NCBI GenBank assembly: GCA_016283095.1
Contig: JAEEMG010000103.1
Location: 1 to 58,824, forward strand
From: Paludibacteraceae bacterium
GTDB lineage: Bacteria > Bacteroidota > Bacteroidia > Bacteroidales > Paludibacteraceae
Direction: 5' to 3'
DNA length: 58,824 nt
Under the pieces are notes generated by a model, which saw only the letters and a program-made list of their open reading frames with translations, searched no databases and was not told where the DNA came from. The translations under genes and the position numbers were made by a program. Shown one piece after another: positions 35,585 through 43,746 of this stretch. The stretch's first letter is position 1. Each line of letters begins with the position of its first letter.

Positions 35585-35611
35585 GATAAAATGTTTTAAC
35601 TGAAATTTCAA

Positions 35612-36433
35612 TCAATAGCTCTCGTTTTCATCGGGGAATTTGCCATTCTTCACATCCGAGCAGTAGTTTGCTACCGCATTGGTAATAACCTCATCGAGAT
35701 TAGCATATTTTCTCACAAACTTTGGCAACTTCATCTGAGTCATGCCGAGCATATCCTGAATCACAAGCACCTGTCCGTCTGCCTCGACACCCGCGCCAAT
35801 ACCAATGATTGGCATAGAGATCTCCTTTCTTACTCTTGCTGTAAGCGACGCTGGTATTTTCTCAAGTACAATAGCATAACAACCAGCCTCATCCAGCAAC
35901 TTAGCGTCAGAGATTAGTTTGGCAGCTTCTGCCTCTTCCTTTGCTCTCACACCATATCCACCAAACTTATTGACTGACTGGGGAGTCAGACCCAGATGTG
36001 CCATCACAGGGATTCCCGCATTGATAATAGCCTTGATAGTGTCGAGATACTCGAGTCCGCCCTCAATTTTTAAAGAGTCAGCTCCCGTCTCCTTCATTAT
36101 TCTGCACGCATTACGCACTCCCTCCTCTTTGCTGGTCTGGTAGCTTCCAAAAGGCATATCAATCACCACATGTGCACGTTTTACCGCATTCACAACACTT
36201 TTTCCAAAAACAATCATTTCTTCGATTGTGATCGGAAGCGTAGTCTTATTGCCTATCATTGTGTTAGACGCAGAATCGCCCACAAGAATCACATCAACTC
36301 CTGCCTTGTCAACAAGTTGAGCCATAGTGAAGTCGTATGAAGTAAGCATGGAAATCTTTTCTCCAGTCGACTTCATTGATTTGATAACTGTCGCGGTTAC
36401 TTTTTTCACCGCACTACCTGTAACTTCTTCCAT
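35612..36433 (-). CDS. panB: 3-methyl-2-oxobutanoate hydroxymethyltransferase
   Basis: 273 residues from ATG 36431-36433 (MEEVTGSAVKK); the TTG extension overlaps the -7 box and is rejected. First step of pantothenate synthesis: adds hydroxymethyl from methylene-tetrahydrofolate to ketoisovalerate. Family motifs: MLTSYDFTMAQLVDKAGVD, LVGDSASNTMIG with the metal Asp, HVVIDMPFGSYQ, GLTPQSVNKFGGYGVR, and IPIIGIGAG-like MPIIGIGAGVEADGQVLV. The active-site Glu lies in VLEKIP. Divergent from mtgA with overlapping promoters. Confidence 0.94.
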   Translation of the reverse strand: MEEVTGSAVKKVTATVIKSMKSTGEKISMLTSYDFTMAQLVDKAGVDVILVGDSASNTMIGNKTTLPITIEEMIVFGKSVVNAVKRAHVVIDMPFGSYQTSKEEGVRNACRIMKETGADSLKIEGGLEYLDTIKAIINAGIPVMAHLGLTPQSVNKFGGYGVRAKEEAEAAKLISDAKLLDEAGCYAIVLEKIPASLTARVRKEISMPIIGIGAGVEADGQVLVIQDMLGMTQMKLPKFVRKYANLDEVITNAVANYCSDVKNGKFPDENESY

Positions 36434-36460
36434 TTCTATAAGTTTTGCGTTTAACCACTG

Positions 36461-36492
36461 CAAAGTTACCTAAAAATTGATACTTTTGTCAA
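36461..36492 (-). promoter_or_regulatory. Promoter of panB
   Basis: Minus strand: TTG (complement of 36490-36492), 21 bp, TAACTTTG (complement of 36461-36468). It directly overlaps the divergent mtgA -7 box. Confidence 0.72.
36481..36488 (+). promoter_or_regulatory. -7 box of mtgA
   Basis: TACTTTTG, 24 nt before ATG 36513. It lies inside the panB promoter on the other strand. Confidence 0.55.
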
Positions 36493-36512
36493 TACAAGAA
36501 GATTGAATTGTT

Positions 36513-37262
36513 ATGGGAATTAATCATAAATTAACATTTTGGAAACAGAGGCTATTGATTTATCTCCGTAATCTTGTGATATTCTTTTTCGCTTCTTCAC
36601 TGATTATGGTAGTTGTATACCGTTTCGTGCCCGTCTACATAACACCTTTGATGCTTATCAGGTGTGTGGAATACGCATGGAAGGGAGAAGACGTGCGTGT
36701 GCTTAAGAAATGGACTCCTATCGAAGAGATGCCGGAATACATTGTCAAAGCAGTGATAGCTTCCGAAGACCATCATTTTATCTCCCATTCCGGACTTGAT
36801 ATAGAAGCAATACAGAAAGCTTACAAATACAATCAGACACATAAGAAAATCATCGGAGGCAGTACGATATCACAACAAACTGCCAAAAACACCTTTCTAT
36901 ACCCTCGTCGCTCATATTTCAGAAAAGCGGTAGAGGCATACTTTACTGTCTTGATCGAATTCATTTGGGGCAAGAAACGAATAATGGAAGTATATTTAAA
37001 TGTAGCAGAGACAGGACATGGAATATATGGAATGCCTATGGCTGCAGAAATATATTTCGGCAAAAAGCTAAAAAACTTGTCTAAACAAGAAATCGCAACA
37101 CTTATAGCTCTCTTGCCTTCACCTCTTACATTCAACCCATCAAAACAATCATCCCGATTTGCTAGAAAAAAAAGATTTATAATGCGAGAGGCAGACCGAA
37201 TCATCCAGTTGGATTTCGATAAAAAAATATGCAAAAGGAAGCCATACAAACGTAACAAATGA
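36513..37262 (+). CDS. mtgA: Monofunctional peptidoglycan glycosyltransferase
   Basis: 249 residues. One N-terminal membrane anchor (about 13-33), then a GT51 domain that polymerises lipid II into glycan strands. Motifs in order: ASEDHHFISHSGLD (catalytic Glu), GGSTISQQTAKN, RSYFRKAVEAYFTVLIE, and KKRIMEVYLNVAETG. No transpeptidase domain, so monofunctional. Followed by a flippase gene 103 nt later that has its own -7 box. Confidence 0.94.
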   Translation: MGINHKLTFWKQRLLIYLRNLVIFFFASSLIMVVVYRFVPVYITPLMLIRCVEYAWKGEDVRVLKKWTPIEEMPEYIVKAVIASEDHHFISHSGLDIEAIQKAYKYNQTHKKIIGGSTISQQTAKNTFLYPRRSYFRKAVEAYFTVLIEFIWGKKRIMEVYLNVAETGHGIYGMPMAAEIYFGKKLKNLSKQEIATLIALLPSPLTFNPSKQSSRFARKKRFIMREADRIIQLDFDKKICKRKPYKRNK

Positions 37263-37326
37263 AAATATTTGCAATTTTGTTGAAAACCTAAATCCATTTT
37301 TTCATACCACAAATGTTAAAAAATGC

Positions 37327-37334
37327 TAATTTTG
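37327..37334 (+). promoter_or_regulatory. -7 box of the flippase gene
   Basis: TAATTTTG, 31 nt before ATG 37366. No -33 element at the usual spacing. Confidence 0.55.
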
Positions 37335-37365
37335 TAACAGAATTGTAAAATTTCATTAAAATTTA

Positions 37366-38637
37366 ATGAGTAGTAAGATTGGAAACATATCCAAACTACT
37401 TTCTGCAAATATAATTGCACAGGTGGTTGGCATGTTGATATATCCGCTGTTGACGCGAATGTATCAGCCTGACGACTTCACTTTGCTGTCTCTATTTCTA
37501 ACGATCGCCAACGCGCTCATTATTATTTCTACGGGAGACCTCCAATATGCGATTCCACTACCAAAAAAAGAAGAAGGTGCGTATGCCTTGGTTGGTGTAA
37601 TGGTTATTTCCTTGTCATCCACCGTCATTATAAGCATGGCTGCAAGTTTTTTTTACGACAAGATAGCTCTGTTTTTTGGTGTGCAAAATTTGGAATGGGC
37701 CTTGTGGTATTTACCCATATATATATCAGCAGTAGGAGTATGGCAAGTATTGGCATATCTTTTCAATCGCGACAAACAATATGGAAGAATCGCTTCATAC
37801 CAAGTCATACAAAGTTTATCCAACGCTGGACTGAAAGTGACATTCGGCATTTTTTCAGTAGGAGGCATAGCTCTTATAGACGCTTCCGTTATCGGACCTC
37901 TCATTGCCATGGCTATTATAGGACCATCCAAAATAATGGAAGCTATTTCTCATTTACGACACATTCCTACACATTTGGCTAAAGAGTATTTAAGCAAATA
38001 CCGCAGTTTCCCTCTTTACTCAATGCCAAAAAATCTCGTATGTCATCTAAGCAATGGTTTGCCGGTATTGATGCTTACTTCTGTATATGGAGCGACAAGT
38101 GTCGGCTATTTTTCACTGGCGATCACCATCGGTTATCTTCCGTTGGCAATGATTGCGAGCTCGATATATCAGGTCTTGTTGAGAAACACTTCCGAAAAAG
38201 TGAACGAACGCAAAGCTATATTTCCAGAAATCCACCAGTTCTTTATCTATTCGTCAACGATATTGTGTTTTGTGTTCAGCATTTTATATTTCATCCTGCC
38301 AAGTATAACAGAGTTTCTTTTTGGTCCAGGATGGGGCATGACTGGTGAAATATTAGGAATCCTACTTCCTTGGTTCGCCACTGGCTTTATAGCAAACGCT
38401 TTGGTCTTTGTACCTGAGGTTTTGTTGAGATTGAAAAACAATCTTATTATAGAGCTTTCTTTTATTGTTTTGCGTATTATCGCCTTAGCATACGGAATAT
38501 CCAACTTAAGTTTTATCGCCACAATAAAGTTGTTCTGCGTCATCTCATTCGCAATCAAATTATTCCAAGCTGTATGGTTCCTATGGATTGCAAAACAGCA
38601 TGACAAAGATCTAAGTCAAAAGGTGTCAAACGAGTAG
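37366..38637 (+). CDS. Polysaccharide flippase (Wzx/MOP superfamily)
   Basis: 423 residues, about twelve membrane segments. The N-terminus (KLLSANIIAQVVGMLIYPLLTRMYQPDDF) is typical of O-antigen/teichoic-acid type flippases that move lipid-linked oligosaccharides across the inner membrane. It is not within a glycosyltransferase cluster here, so its cargo is unknown. A link to the Wza/Wzc set about 8 kb away is possible but only by function. Ends shortly before the convergent glsB-like gene. Confidence 0.88.
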   Translation: MSSKIGNISKLLSANIIAQVVGMLIYPLLTRMYQPDDFTLLSLFLTIANALIIISTGDLQYAIPLPKKEEGAYALVGVMVISLSSTVIISMAASFFYDKIALFFGVQNLEWALWYLPIYISAVGVWQVLAYLFNRDKQYGRIASYQVIQSLSNAGLKVTFGIFSVGGIALIDASVIGPLIAMAIIGPSKIMEAISHLRHIPTHLAKEYLSKYRSFPLYSMPKNLVCHLSNGLPVLMLTSVYGATSVGYFSLAITIGYLPLAMIASSIYQVLLRNTSEKVNERKAIFPEIHQFFIYSSTILCFVFSILYFILPSITEFLFGPGWGMTGEILGILLPWFATGFIANALVFVPEVLLRLKNNLIIELSFIVLRIIALAYGISNLSFIATIKLFCVISFAIKLFQAVWFLWIAKQHDKDLSQKVSNE

Positions 38638-38676
38638 GAAGAAAACAAATTGATGTAAAGATTAACAATCAGCACA

Positions 38677-39588
38677 TCAGAAATCCATGTGTCTTTTTAC
38701 TTTTTCCTCGTACATATCCGCTGTAGTGACAAGCAATCCCGTCTCATACACATTGCCAAATTCCACATTAAGTGTAGAATCAAACACCCTCATTGATGGA
38801 GAGACATTCATATAAGAATTGACCAGTGGAGGTATGTTACGATTAAGCCTCTTCAACTCCCGCTTTAGCACGACATAGTCATTTTTGTAATTGTTTCCAC
38901 TAAACATCGATCTGATACTCTCCGAAACAGTCGTTTTTATCGGATTTTTCGCATAAACGAGATGATATTTATCCGTGAAATACAAATCAAGAAAATAACG
39001 TATTATTGCAAACGCTTCGTCTCCAAAATGCGAATATATTGAAGCCTTACCGAAAAGATATTTTGCATTATACTTGACTATCAAAGCTCCTATGCCATCC
39101 CATAAGTTATCGAGAGCATACATACTCTTTGTCGACGATGCTCCTGACTGATATTTCGGACAAATAAAACTTCTTCCAAGCTCGATAGTATGAGGCAAGA
39201 AATCAGCGATGAATTCATCGGAATAATCAAATAGGCAACCACTTGTCAGCCACGGTTTGCCATCGACAAATTTGACATCGGAACCATAAATAAACCTGTA
39301 TCCACCGATTATTTCTCTTTCATCTGGGTTCCACAACACAAGTTGTTTGCAACCACTACTACCATCGATATCGAATTTGTCAAGATCGCAAGCCTTACCC
39401 GTTCCTCCACCTGCATCACGGAAAGTCAGTTCTCTCAACCTTCCGATTTCGGCGAGAGTGTTTGGAGATGAAAAATAGTCGACAATGTACAATTCATTGC
39501 CTGATTTGTTCGTTTTACGGAGCAAACCAGCATCTTTCAACTCAATCTCAATCAAATCCGTATCAATCTGTTTTATCAATGGTCTCAT
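38677..39588 (-). CDS. glsB: OlsB-like N-acyltransferase, probable glycine lipid synthase GlsB
   Basis: 303 residues. GNAT-type acyltransferase of the OlsB/hemolysin-like group: LRELTFRDAGGGTGKACDLD, IIGGYRFIYG, ELGRSFICPKYQ. Such enzymes put a 3-hydroxy fatty acyl chain on an amino acid; in Bacteroides the pair GlsB/GlsA makes glycine lipids and related serine-containing lipids. The gene starts 1 nt after the stop of the PlsC-like partner, as in that operon. Substrate assignment rests on this pairing. Cytoplasmic side of the inner membrane. Confidence 0.85.
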   Translation of the reverse strand: MRPLIKQIDTDLIEIELKDAGLLRKTNKSGNELYIVDYFSSPNTLAEIGRLRELTFRDAGGGTGKACDLDKFDIDGSSGCKQLVLWNPDEREIIGGYRFIYGSDVKFVDGKPWLTSGCLFDYSDEFIADFLPHTIELGRSFICPKYQSGASSTKSMYALDNLWDGIGALIVKYNAKYLFGKASIYSHFGDEAFAIIRYFLDLYFTDKYHLVYAKNPIKTTVSESIRSMFSGNNYKNDYVVLKRELKRLNRNIPPLVNSYMNVSPSMRVFDSTLNVEFGNVYETGLLVTTADMYEEKVKRHMDF

Positions 39589-39589
39589 G

Positions 39590-40411
39590 CTAATTTCTCT
39601 TTGCTAAATTGTAGCATTTTTCCCGAATTACCCGAGTTTTTTCGATTGCTGGTATATCTTCGAATGAGTCATAGCCAACAATCTCACCGACAGTAATATT
39701 AAAATGGGCAGATCTGTTTTTATACATTTCATCCGCCAGATAAAGCATCTCGACATTCTGTCGTATTCCTATTTTCATGCGCCAATATGCGAGATTATAG
39801 AAAAAACTCGAATTTCTTCCGTCAAAATAGATAGGTACAATATCCCTTTTATGCTCAATACTTTTGGTCACAAAATTCTTTTTCCATTCCAAATCTGCTA
39901 TATTTCCACTTTTATCTCTACGAGACACTTTACCAGCCGGGAAATAAAGGATTGGAGTATTGCCAGACATACACTCATCAATCAGATTCACGCTCTCCTT
40001 ATTCTGTATGTTATTCACGACATTTACAGGGATAAAAAGCGATTTCATCGGAGATATGTGCATAAGGATGTCGTTGACAACAACTTTAGCCTCTCCATAT
40101 TTGTCAGAAAGCATTTTCAACAAGACAATGCCATCAAGTCCTCCCAACGGATGATTGCAGACAAACGTATATCTTCCACTTTCCGGAAGTCTATCCTCCC
40201 CGTTTATGTTATAAGAGATCCCCAATTCAGTGAGAAGATTGCCAACGAATGTGATTCCGTCTTCATTCCAATGCTTTGACAGGAAATCATTAAGATCATC
40301 TTCATGGACAATATGTTTGAGATAGGAAATCATAAAGCCTGGCATCTTCTTTTTCAAAGATGGTGCCTTCGCCTCAAGAACAGCTTCTATATCAATATAT
40401 TTGTCTGTCAT
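39590..40411 (-). CDS. glsA: PlsC-like O-acyltransferase, probable GlsA
   Basis: 273 residues from ATG 40409-40411 (MTDKYIDIEAV), preferred because GAAGG lies 9 nt upstream; an ATG 18 nt earlier would leave a leader of only a few nucleotides. Acyltransferase motif HX4D is seen as NHPLGGLD and the glycine/proline motif as LYFPAGKVSRR. Expected to add the second acyl chain to N-acyl glycine made by the neighbouring GlsB-like enzyme. First gene of the pair; -7 box at 40441-40448. Confidence 0.84.
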   Translation of the reverse strand: MTDKYIDIEAVLEAKAPSLKKKMPGFMISYLKHIVHEDDLNDFLSKHWNEDGITFVGNLLTELGISYNINGEDRLPESGRYTFVCNHPLGGLDGIVLLKMLSDKYGEAKVVVNDILMHISPMKSLFIPVNVVNNIQNKESVNLIDECMSGNTPILYFPAGKVSRRDKSGNIADLEWKKNFVTKSIEHKRDIVPIYFDGRNSSFFYNLAYWRMKIGIRQNVEMLYLADEMYKNRSAHFNITVGEIVGYDSFEDIPAIEKTRVIREKCYNLAKRN

Positions 40412-40440
40412 TTTGCAACCTTCACTCATACATCATATGG

Positions 40441-40448
40441 CAAATATA
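40441..40448 (-). promoter_or_regulatory. -7 box of the gls operon
   Basis: Minus-strand TATATTTG, 29 nt before ATG 40411. No clear -33 element. Confidence 0.6.
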
Positions 40449-40512
40449 CATTTTTTATCTATAAATGAGATATAAGTGATGGATAATGCCGATAAGTTTA
40501 ATTACTTTTTTC

Positions 40513-40520
40513 TATTTTTG
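40513..40520 (+). promoter_or_regulatory. -7 box of menG
   Basis: TATTTTTG, 23 nt before ATG 40544. Confidence 0.58.
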
Positions 40521-40543
40521 CCTAAAATTAAACTGATTGTAGT

Positions 40544-41287
40544 ATGTCTGATTTTAAATGTGAGGAAGTAATGCCTTTTGAATCCTCTGCGAATGGCAAG
40601 ACGCAGCAGATAGAGCAGATGTTTGATGACATCGCCCCACACTACGATACCATGAACCGTCTCATGTCACTTGGACAGGACAAAAGTTGGCGTCAGAAGG
40701 CTATCAGCCGTTTGAAGCAGACTAATCCCAATACCATTCTCGACGTAGCTACCGGAACCGCCGATTTCGCACTTTCCGCATACGATGCCATCCAACCGGC
40801 ACGCATTGTTGGCGTCGACATATCAGAAGAGATGATCCGCGTCGGAGAGGAGAAGGTAAAAGCAGCAAAAAAGAGCGATTTCATCGACCTTATGCGTGCC
40901 GACTCCATGAATCTTCCTTTCGACAGCCAGAGTTTTGACGCCGCAACAATCGCCTTTGGAGTACGCAACTTTGAAAGTTTGGAAAAAGGATTGACCGAGA
41001 TTTGCAGAGTTGTAAGAGACGGAGGTTCACTTGCGATTCTTGAATTGAGTGTCCCAACAAATCCATTTTACAGATTTGGCTATCGCATCTTCACAAAAAT
41101 ATTTATTCCTATAATGGCAAAAATATTGAAGACTAATAGCACCGCATATTCATATTTGCCCGAATCCATCGATGCTTTTCCTCAGGGAGAAGTGATGAAG
41201 GATCTGCTTTTGAAAGTTGGATTCAAAAGTGTGGAAATAAGAAAATATACGATGCAGACATGCACTTTCTATTTCGCAACCAAATAA
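40544..41287 (+). CDS. menG: Demethylmenaquinone methyltransferase (UbiE/MenG)
   Basis: 247 residues. SAM-dependent class I methyltransferase that completes menaquinone. Seen: MFDDIAPHYDTMNRLMSLG, the SAM site LDVATGTADFAL, VGVDISEEMI, FGVRNFESLEKGL, and the C-terminal YLPESIDAFPQGE. Anaerobic Bacteroidales use menaquinone rather than ubiquinone, so the Men role is preferred. Followed 33 nt later by the DUF1015 gene, perhaps in one transcript. Confidence 0.94.
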   Translation: MSDFKCEEVMPFESSANGKTQQIEQMFDDIAPHYDTMNRLMSLGQDKSWRQKAISRLKQTNPNTILDVATGTADFALSAYDAIQPARIVGVDISEEMIRVGEEKVKAAKKSDFIDLMRADSMNLPFDSQSFDAATIAFGVRNFESLEKGLTEICRVVRDGGSLAILELSVPTNPFYRFGYRIFTKIFIPIMAKILKTNSTAYSYLPESIDAFPQGEVMKDLLLKVGFKSVEIRKYTMQTCTFYFATK

Positions 41288-41320
41288 AAAAGATTACAAA
41301 CAACTTAAACAAAATAAAAA

Positions 41321-42568
41321 ATGGCAATAGTAAAACCATTTAAGGGTATCCGTCCACCTAAAGAATTGGTGGAGCAGGTAGAGAGCCGTCCATACGACGT
41401 GCTAAACAGCGAAGAGGCACGTGAGGAAGCTAAAGGTAACGAGAAATCTCTTTACCACATCATCAAACCAGAAATCGACTTTCCAGAGGGCACAAGCGAG
41501 TACGACCCTCGCGTTTACGAGAAAGCCGCACAGAACTTCCAGATGTTCCAGGACAAAGGATGGTTGGTACAAGACGACAAAGAGCAATACTACATCTATG
41601 CCCAGACAATGAACGGCAAGACTCAGTATGGTCTTGTGGTTTGCGCATACGTAGACGATTATATGACAGGTGTGATCAAGAAGCATGAGCTTACACGTCG
41701 CGACAAGGAGGAAGACAGAATGAAGCATGTTCGCGTCAACAACGCAAACATCGAGCCTGTGTTCTTCGCATATCCAGACAATGCTATCCTTGACAAACTT
41801 GTAGCTAAATATGCCGCTTCAACTCCTGTTTACGACTTCATCGCTCCTATCGATGGTTTCGGACATAAGTTCTGGATCATCAGCGACGACGCAGATATCA
41901 AGACTGTGACTGAAGAGTTTGGCAAGATGAAGAATCTTTACATCGCAGACGGGCACCACCGTTCAGCAGCTGCAGCACTTGTAGGCGATGAGAAGAGAAA
42001 GCAGAATCCTAATCATAAAGGCGACGAGGAGTACAACTACTTCATGGCTGTTTGTTTCCCTGCAAGCCAGCTAACAATTCTCGACTACAACCGTGTGATC
42101 CGTGACCTTAACGGTTTGACAGACGAGCAGTTCCTTGACGCATTGAAGAAAAACTTCGATGTAGAGTGTAAGGGTGAGGAGATGTACAAGCCAAACGCGC
42201 TTCACAACTTCTCTCTATACCTATCAGGAAAGTGGTACAGCTTGACAGCGAAGAAGGGCACATACGACGACAACGACCCAATCGGCGTGCTAGACGTAAG
42301 CATCTCGTCAAAACTTATCGTAGATGAGATTTTGAACATCAAGGATCTTCGTTCTTCCGACAGAATCGACTTCGTAGGAGGACTACGTGGTTTGAAGGAG
42401 TTGAAGAAGAGAGTAGACTCAGGCGAGATGAAGACAGCTCTAGCTCTTTACCCAGTGTCGATGAAGCAGATCATGGACATCGCAGACAGCGGCAACATCA
42501 TGCCACCAAAAGCAACTTGGTTTGAGCCAAAACTACGTAGCGGACTTTGCATCCACAAGTTGGTGTAA
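41321..42568 (+). CDS. DUF1015 family protein
   Basis: 415 residues, full family length. N-terminus AIVKPFKGIRPPKELVEQVE and central NLYIADGHHRSAAA identify DUF1015. The DGHHR motif resembles the nucleotide-binding GxHR motif of ParB-like kinases, so a small-molecule kinase such as serine kinase is conceivable, but I cannot assign the reaction. In other Bacteroidales it often neighbours serine biosynthesis genes; here it does not. Lys and Glu codons are mostly AAG and GAG, indicating high expression. No signal peptide. Confidence 0.88.
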   Translation: MAIVKPFKGIRPPKELVEQVESRPYDVLNSEEAREEAKGNEKSLYHIIKPEIDFPEGTSEYDPRVYEKAAQNFQMFQDKGWLVQDDKEQYYIYAQTMNGKTQYGLVVCAYVDDYMTGVIKKHELTRRDKEEDRMKHVRVNNANIEPVFFAYPDNAILDKLVAKYAASTPVYDFIAPIDGFGHKFWIISDDADIKTVTEEFGKMKNLYIADGHHRSAAAALVGDEKRKQNPNHKGDEEYNYFMAVCFPASQLTILDYNRVIRDLNGLTDEQFLDALKKNFDVECKGEEMYKPNALHNFSLYLSGKWYSLTAKKGTYDDNDPIGVLDVSISSKLIVDEILNIKDLRSSDRIDFVGGLRGLKELKKRVDSGEMKTALALYPVSMKQIMDIADSGNIMPPKATWFEPKLRSGLCIHKLV

Positions 42569-42592
42569 TTAAAAAAGTTGAACTACAAACAC

Positions 42593-42626
42593 GTCTACAA
42601 AAAGAAAATTTATTATTTTTGTAGAC
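42593..42626. promoter_or_regulatory. Palindrome overlapping the aldolase promoter
   Basis: Perfect 11-bp inverted repeat GTCTACAAAAA (42593-42603) / TTTTTGTAGAC (42616-42626) with a 12-bp spacer. Its right arm shares bases with the -7 box. No T run follows, so an operator is likelier than a terminator. Confidence 0.6.
42614..42621 (+). promoter_or_regulatory. -7 box of the aldolase gene
   Basis: TATTTTTG, 40 nt before ATG 42662, inside the palindrome at 42593-42626. Confidence 0.6.
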
Positions 42627-42661
42627 GGATAATAACGAAAAATATTTAATTTTTTCATAAA

Positions 42662-43669
42662 ATGGTAAATTACAAAGAGTTAGGCTTGGTAAACACTAAG
42701 GAGATGTTTGCCAAGGCACTTAAGGGCGGTTACGCTGTTCCAGCTTTCAACTTCAACAATCTTGAGCAGCTTCAGGCTATCGTAACAGCAGCAGCAACAG
42801 AGAAGTCACCAGTTATCCTTCAGGTTTCTAAGGGTGCACGTAACTACGCTAACGGAACTATCCTTCGTTACCTAGGTATGGCAGCAGTAGAGTACGCTAA
42901 GGAGCTAGGTTGGGAGAAGCCACAGATCGTTCTTCACCTTGACCACGGTGATTCTTTCGAGCTTTGCAAGGACTGTATCGACAACGGATTCTCTTCAGTT
43001 ATGATCGACGGTTCACACCTTCCATACGAGGAGAACGTTGCTCTAACAAAGAAGGTTTGTGACTACGCACACCAGTTCGATGTTACAGTTGAGGGTGAGC
43101 TTGGTGTATTGGCTGGTGTTGAGGATGAGGTTTCTGCAGACCACCACACATACACTAACCCTGAGGAGGTAGTAGATTTCGCTACTCGTACAGGTTGTGA
43201 CTCTCTAGCTATTTCAATCGGTACTTCTCACGGTGCATACAAGTTCACTCCTGAGCAGTGTACTCGTAACGCTGAGGGTAAGCTTGTTCCTCCACCATTG
43301 GCATTCGACGTTCTTGAGGGCGTAATGAAGAAGTTTGAGAAGCAGGGTGGTTTCCCTATCGTTCTTCACGGTTCTTCTTCAGTTCCTGAGGAGTACGTTG
43401 AGATGTGCAACACTTACGGTGGTAAGTTGCCTAACGCAATCGGTATTCCTGAGTCAGAGTTGACTAAGGCTTCTAAGTCAGCTGTATGTAAGATCAACAT
43501 CGACTCAGACTCTCGTCTTGCTTTCACAGGTGCTGTTCGTAAGCACTTCGCTGAGCACCCAGATCACTTCGACCCACGTCAGTACTGTGGTGACGCTCGT
43601 AAGGAGATGATTAAGATGTACACTCACAAGATCGTTAACGTTCTTGGCTCAAAGGGTAAGGCTGAATAA
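42662..43669 (+). CDS. fba: Fructose-bisphosphate aldolase, class II
   Basis: 335 residues. Zinc-dependent cleavage of fructose-1,6-bisphosphate in glycolysis. Seen: AVPAFNFNNLEQLQAI, zinc site LHLDHGDSFE, GFSSVMIDGSH, VEGELGVLAG, and the phosphate-binding loops VLHGSSS and KINIDSDSR. Codon bias is extreme: Lys nearly always AAG, Glu GAG, Arg CGT, Asn AAC, the clearest sign of very high expression in this window. Own promoter and terminator. Confidence 0.96.
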   Translation: MVNYKELGLVNTKEMFAKALKGGYAVPAFNFNNLEQLQAIVTAAATEKSPVILQVSKGARNYANGTILRYLGMAAVEYAKELGWEKPQIVLHLDHGDSFELCKDCIDNGFSSVMIDGSHLPYEENVALTKKVCDYAHQFDVTVEGELGVLAGVEDEVSADHHTYTNPEEVVDFATRTGCDSLAISIGTSHGAYKFTPEQCTRNAEGKLVPPPLAFDVLEGVMKKFEKQGGFPIVLHGSSSVPEEYVEMCNTYGGKLPNAIGIPESELTKASKSAVCKINIDSDSRLAFTGAVRKHFAEHPDHFDPRQYCGDARKEMIKMYTHKIVNVLGSKGKAE

Positions 43670-43691
43670 TCAATTCAAACGATAAAAATTT

Positions 43692-43715
43692 AGGGATGCT
43701 GGTTTCAGCATCCCT
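43692..43715 (+). terminator. Terminator of fba
   Basis: Perfect 10-bp stem AGGGATGCTG / CAGCATCCCT with loop GTTT, then six or more T. Same stem core as the OmpA-gene terminator at 4945-4973. Confidence 0.94.
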
Positions 43716-43746
43716 TTTTTATTCTCATTCAAAACAAGCAGAAAAA

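Noticed and set aside
43696-43746. Upstream ATG extension of the PAP2 gene
   Set aside because: It lies within the fba terminator stem, so the start must be downstream.
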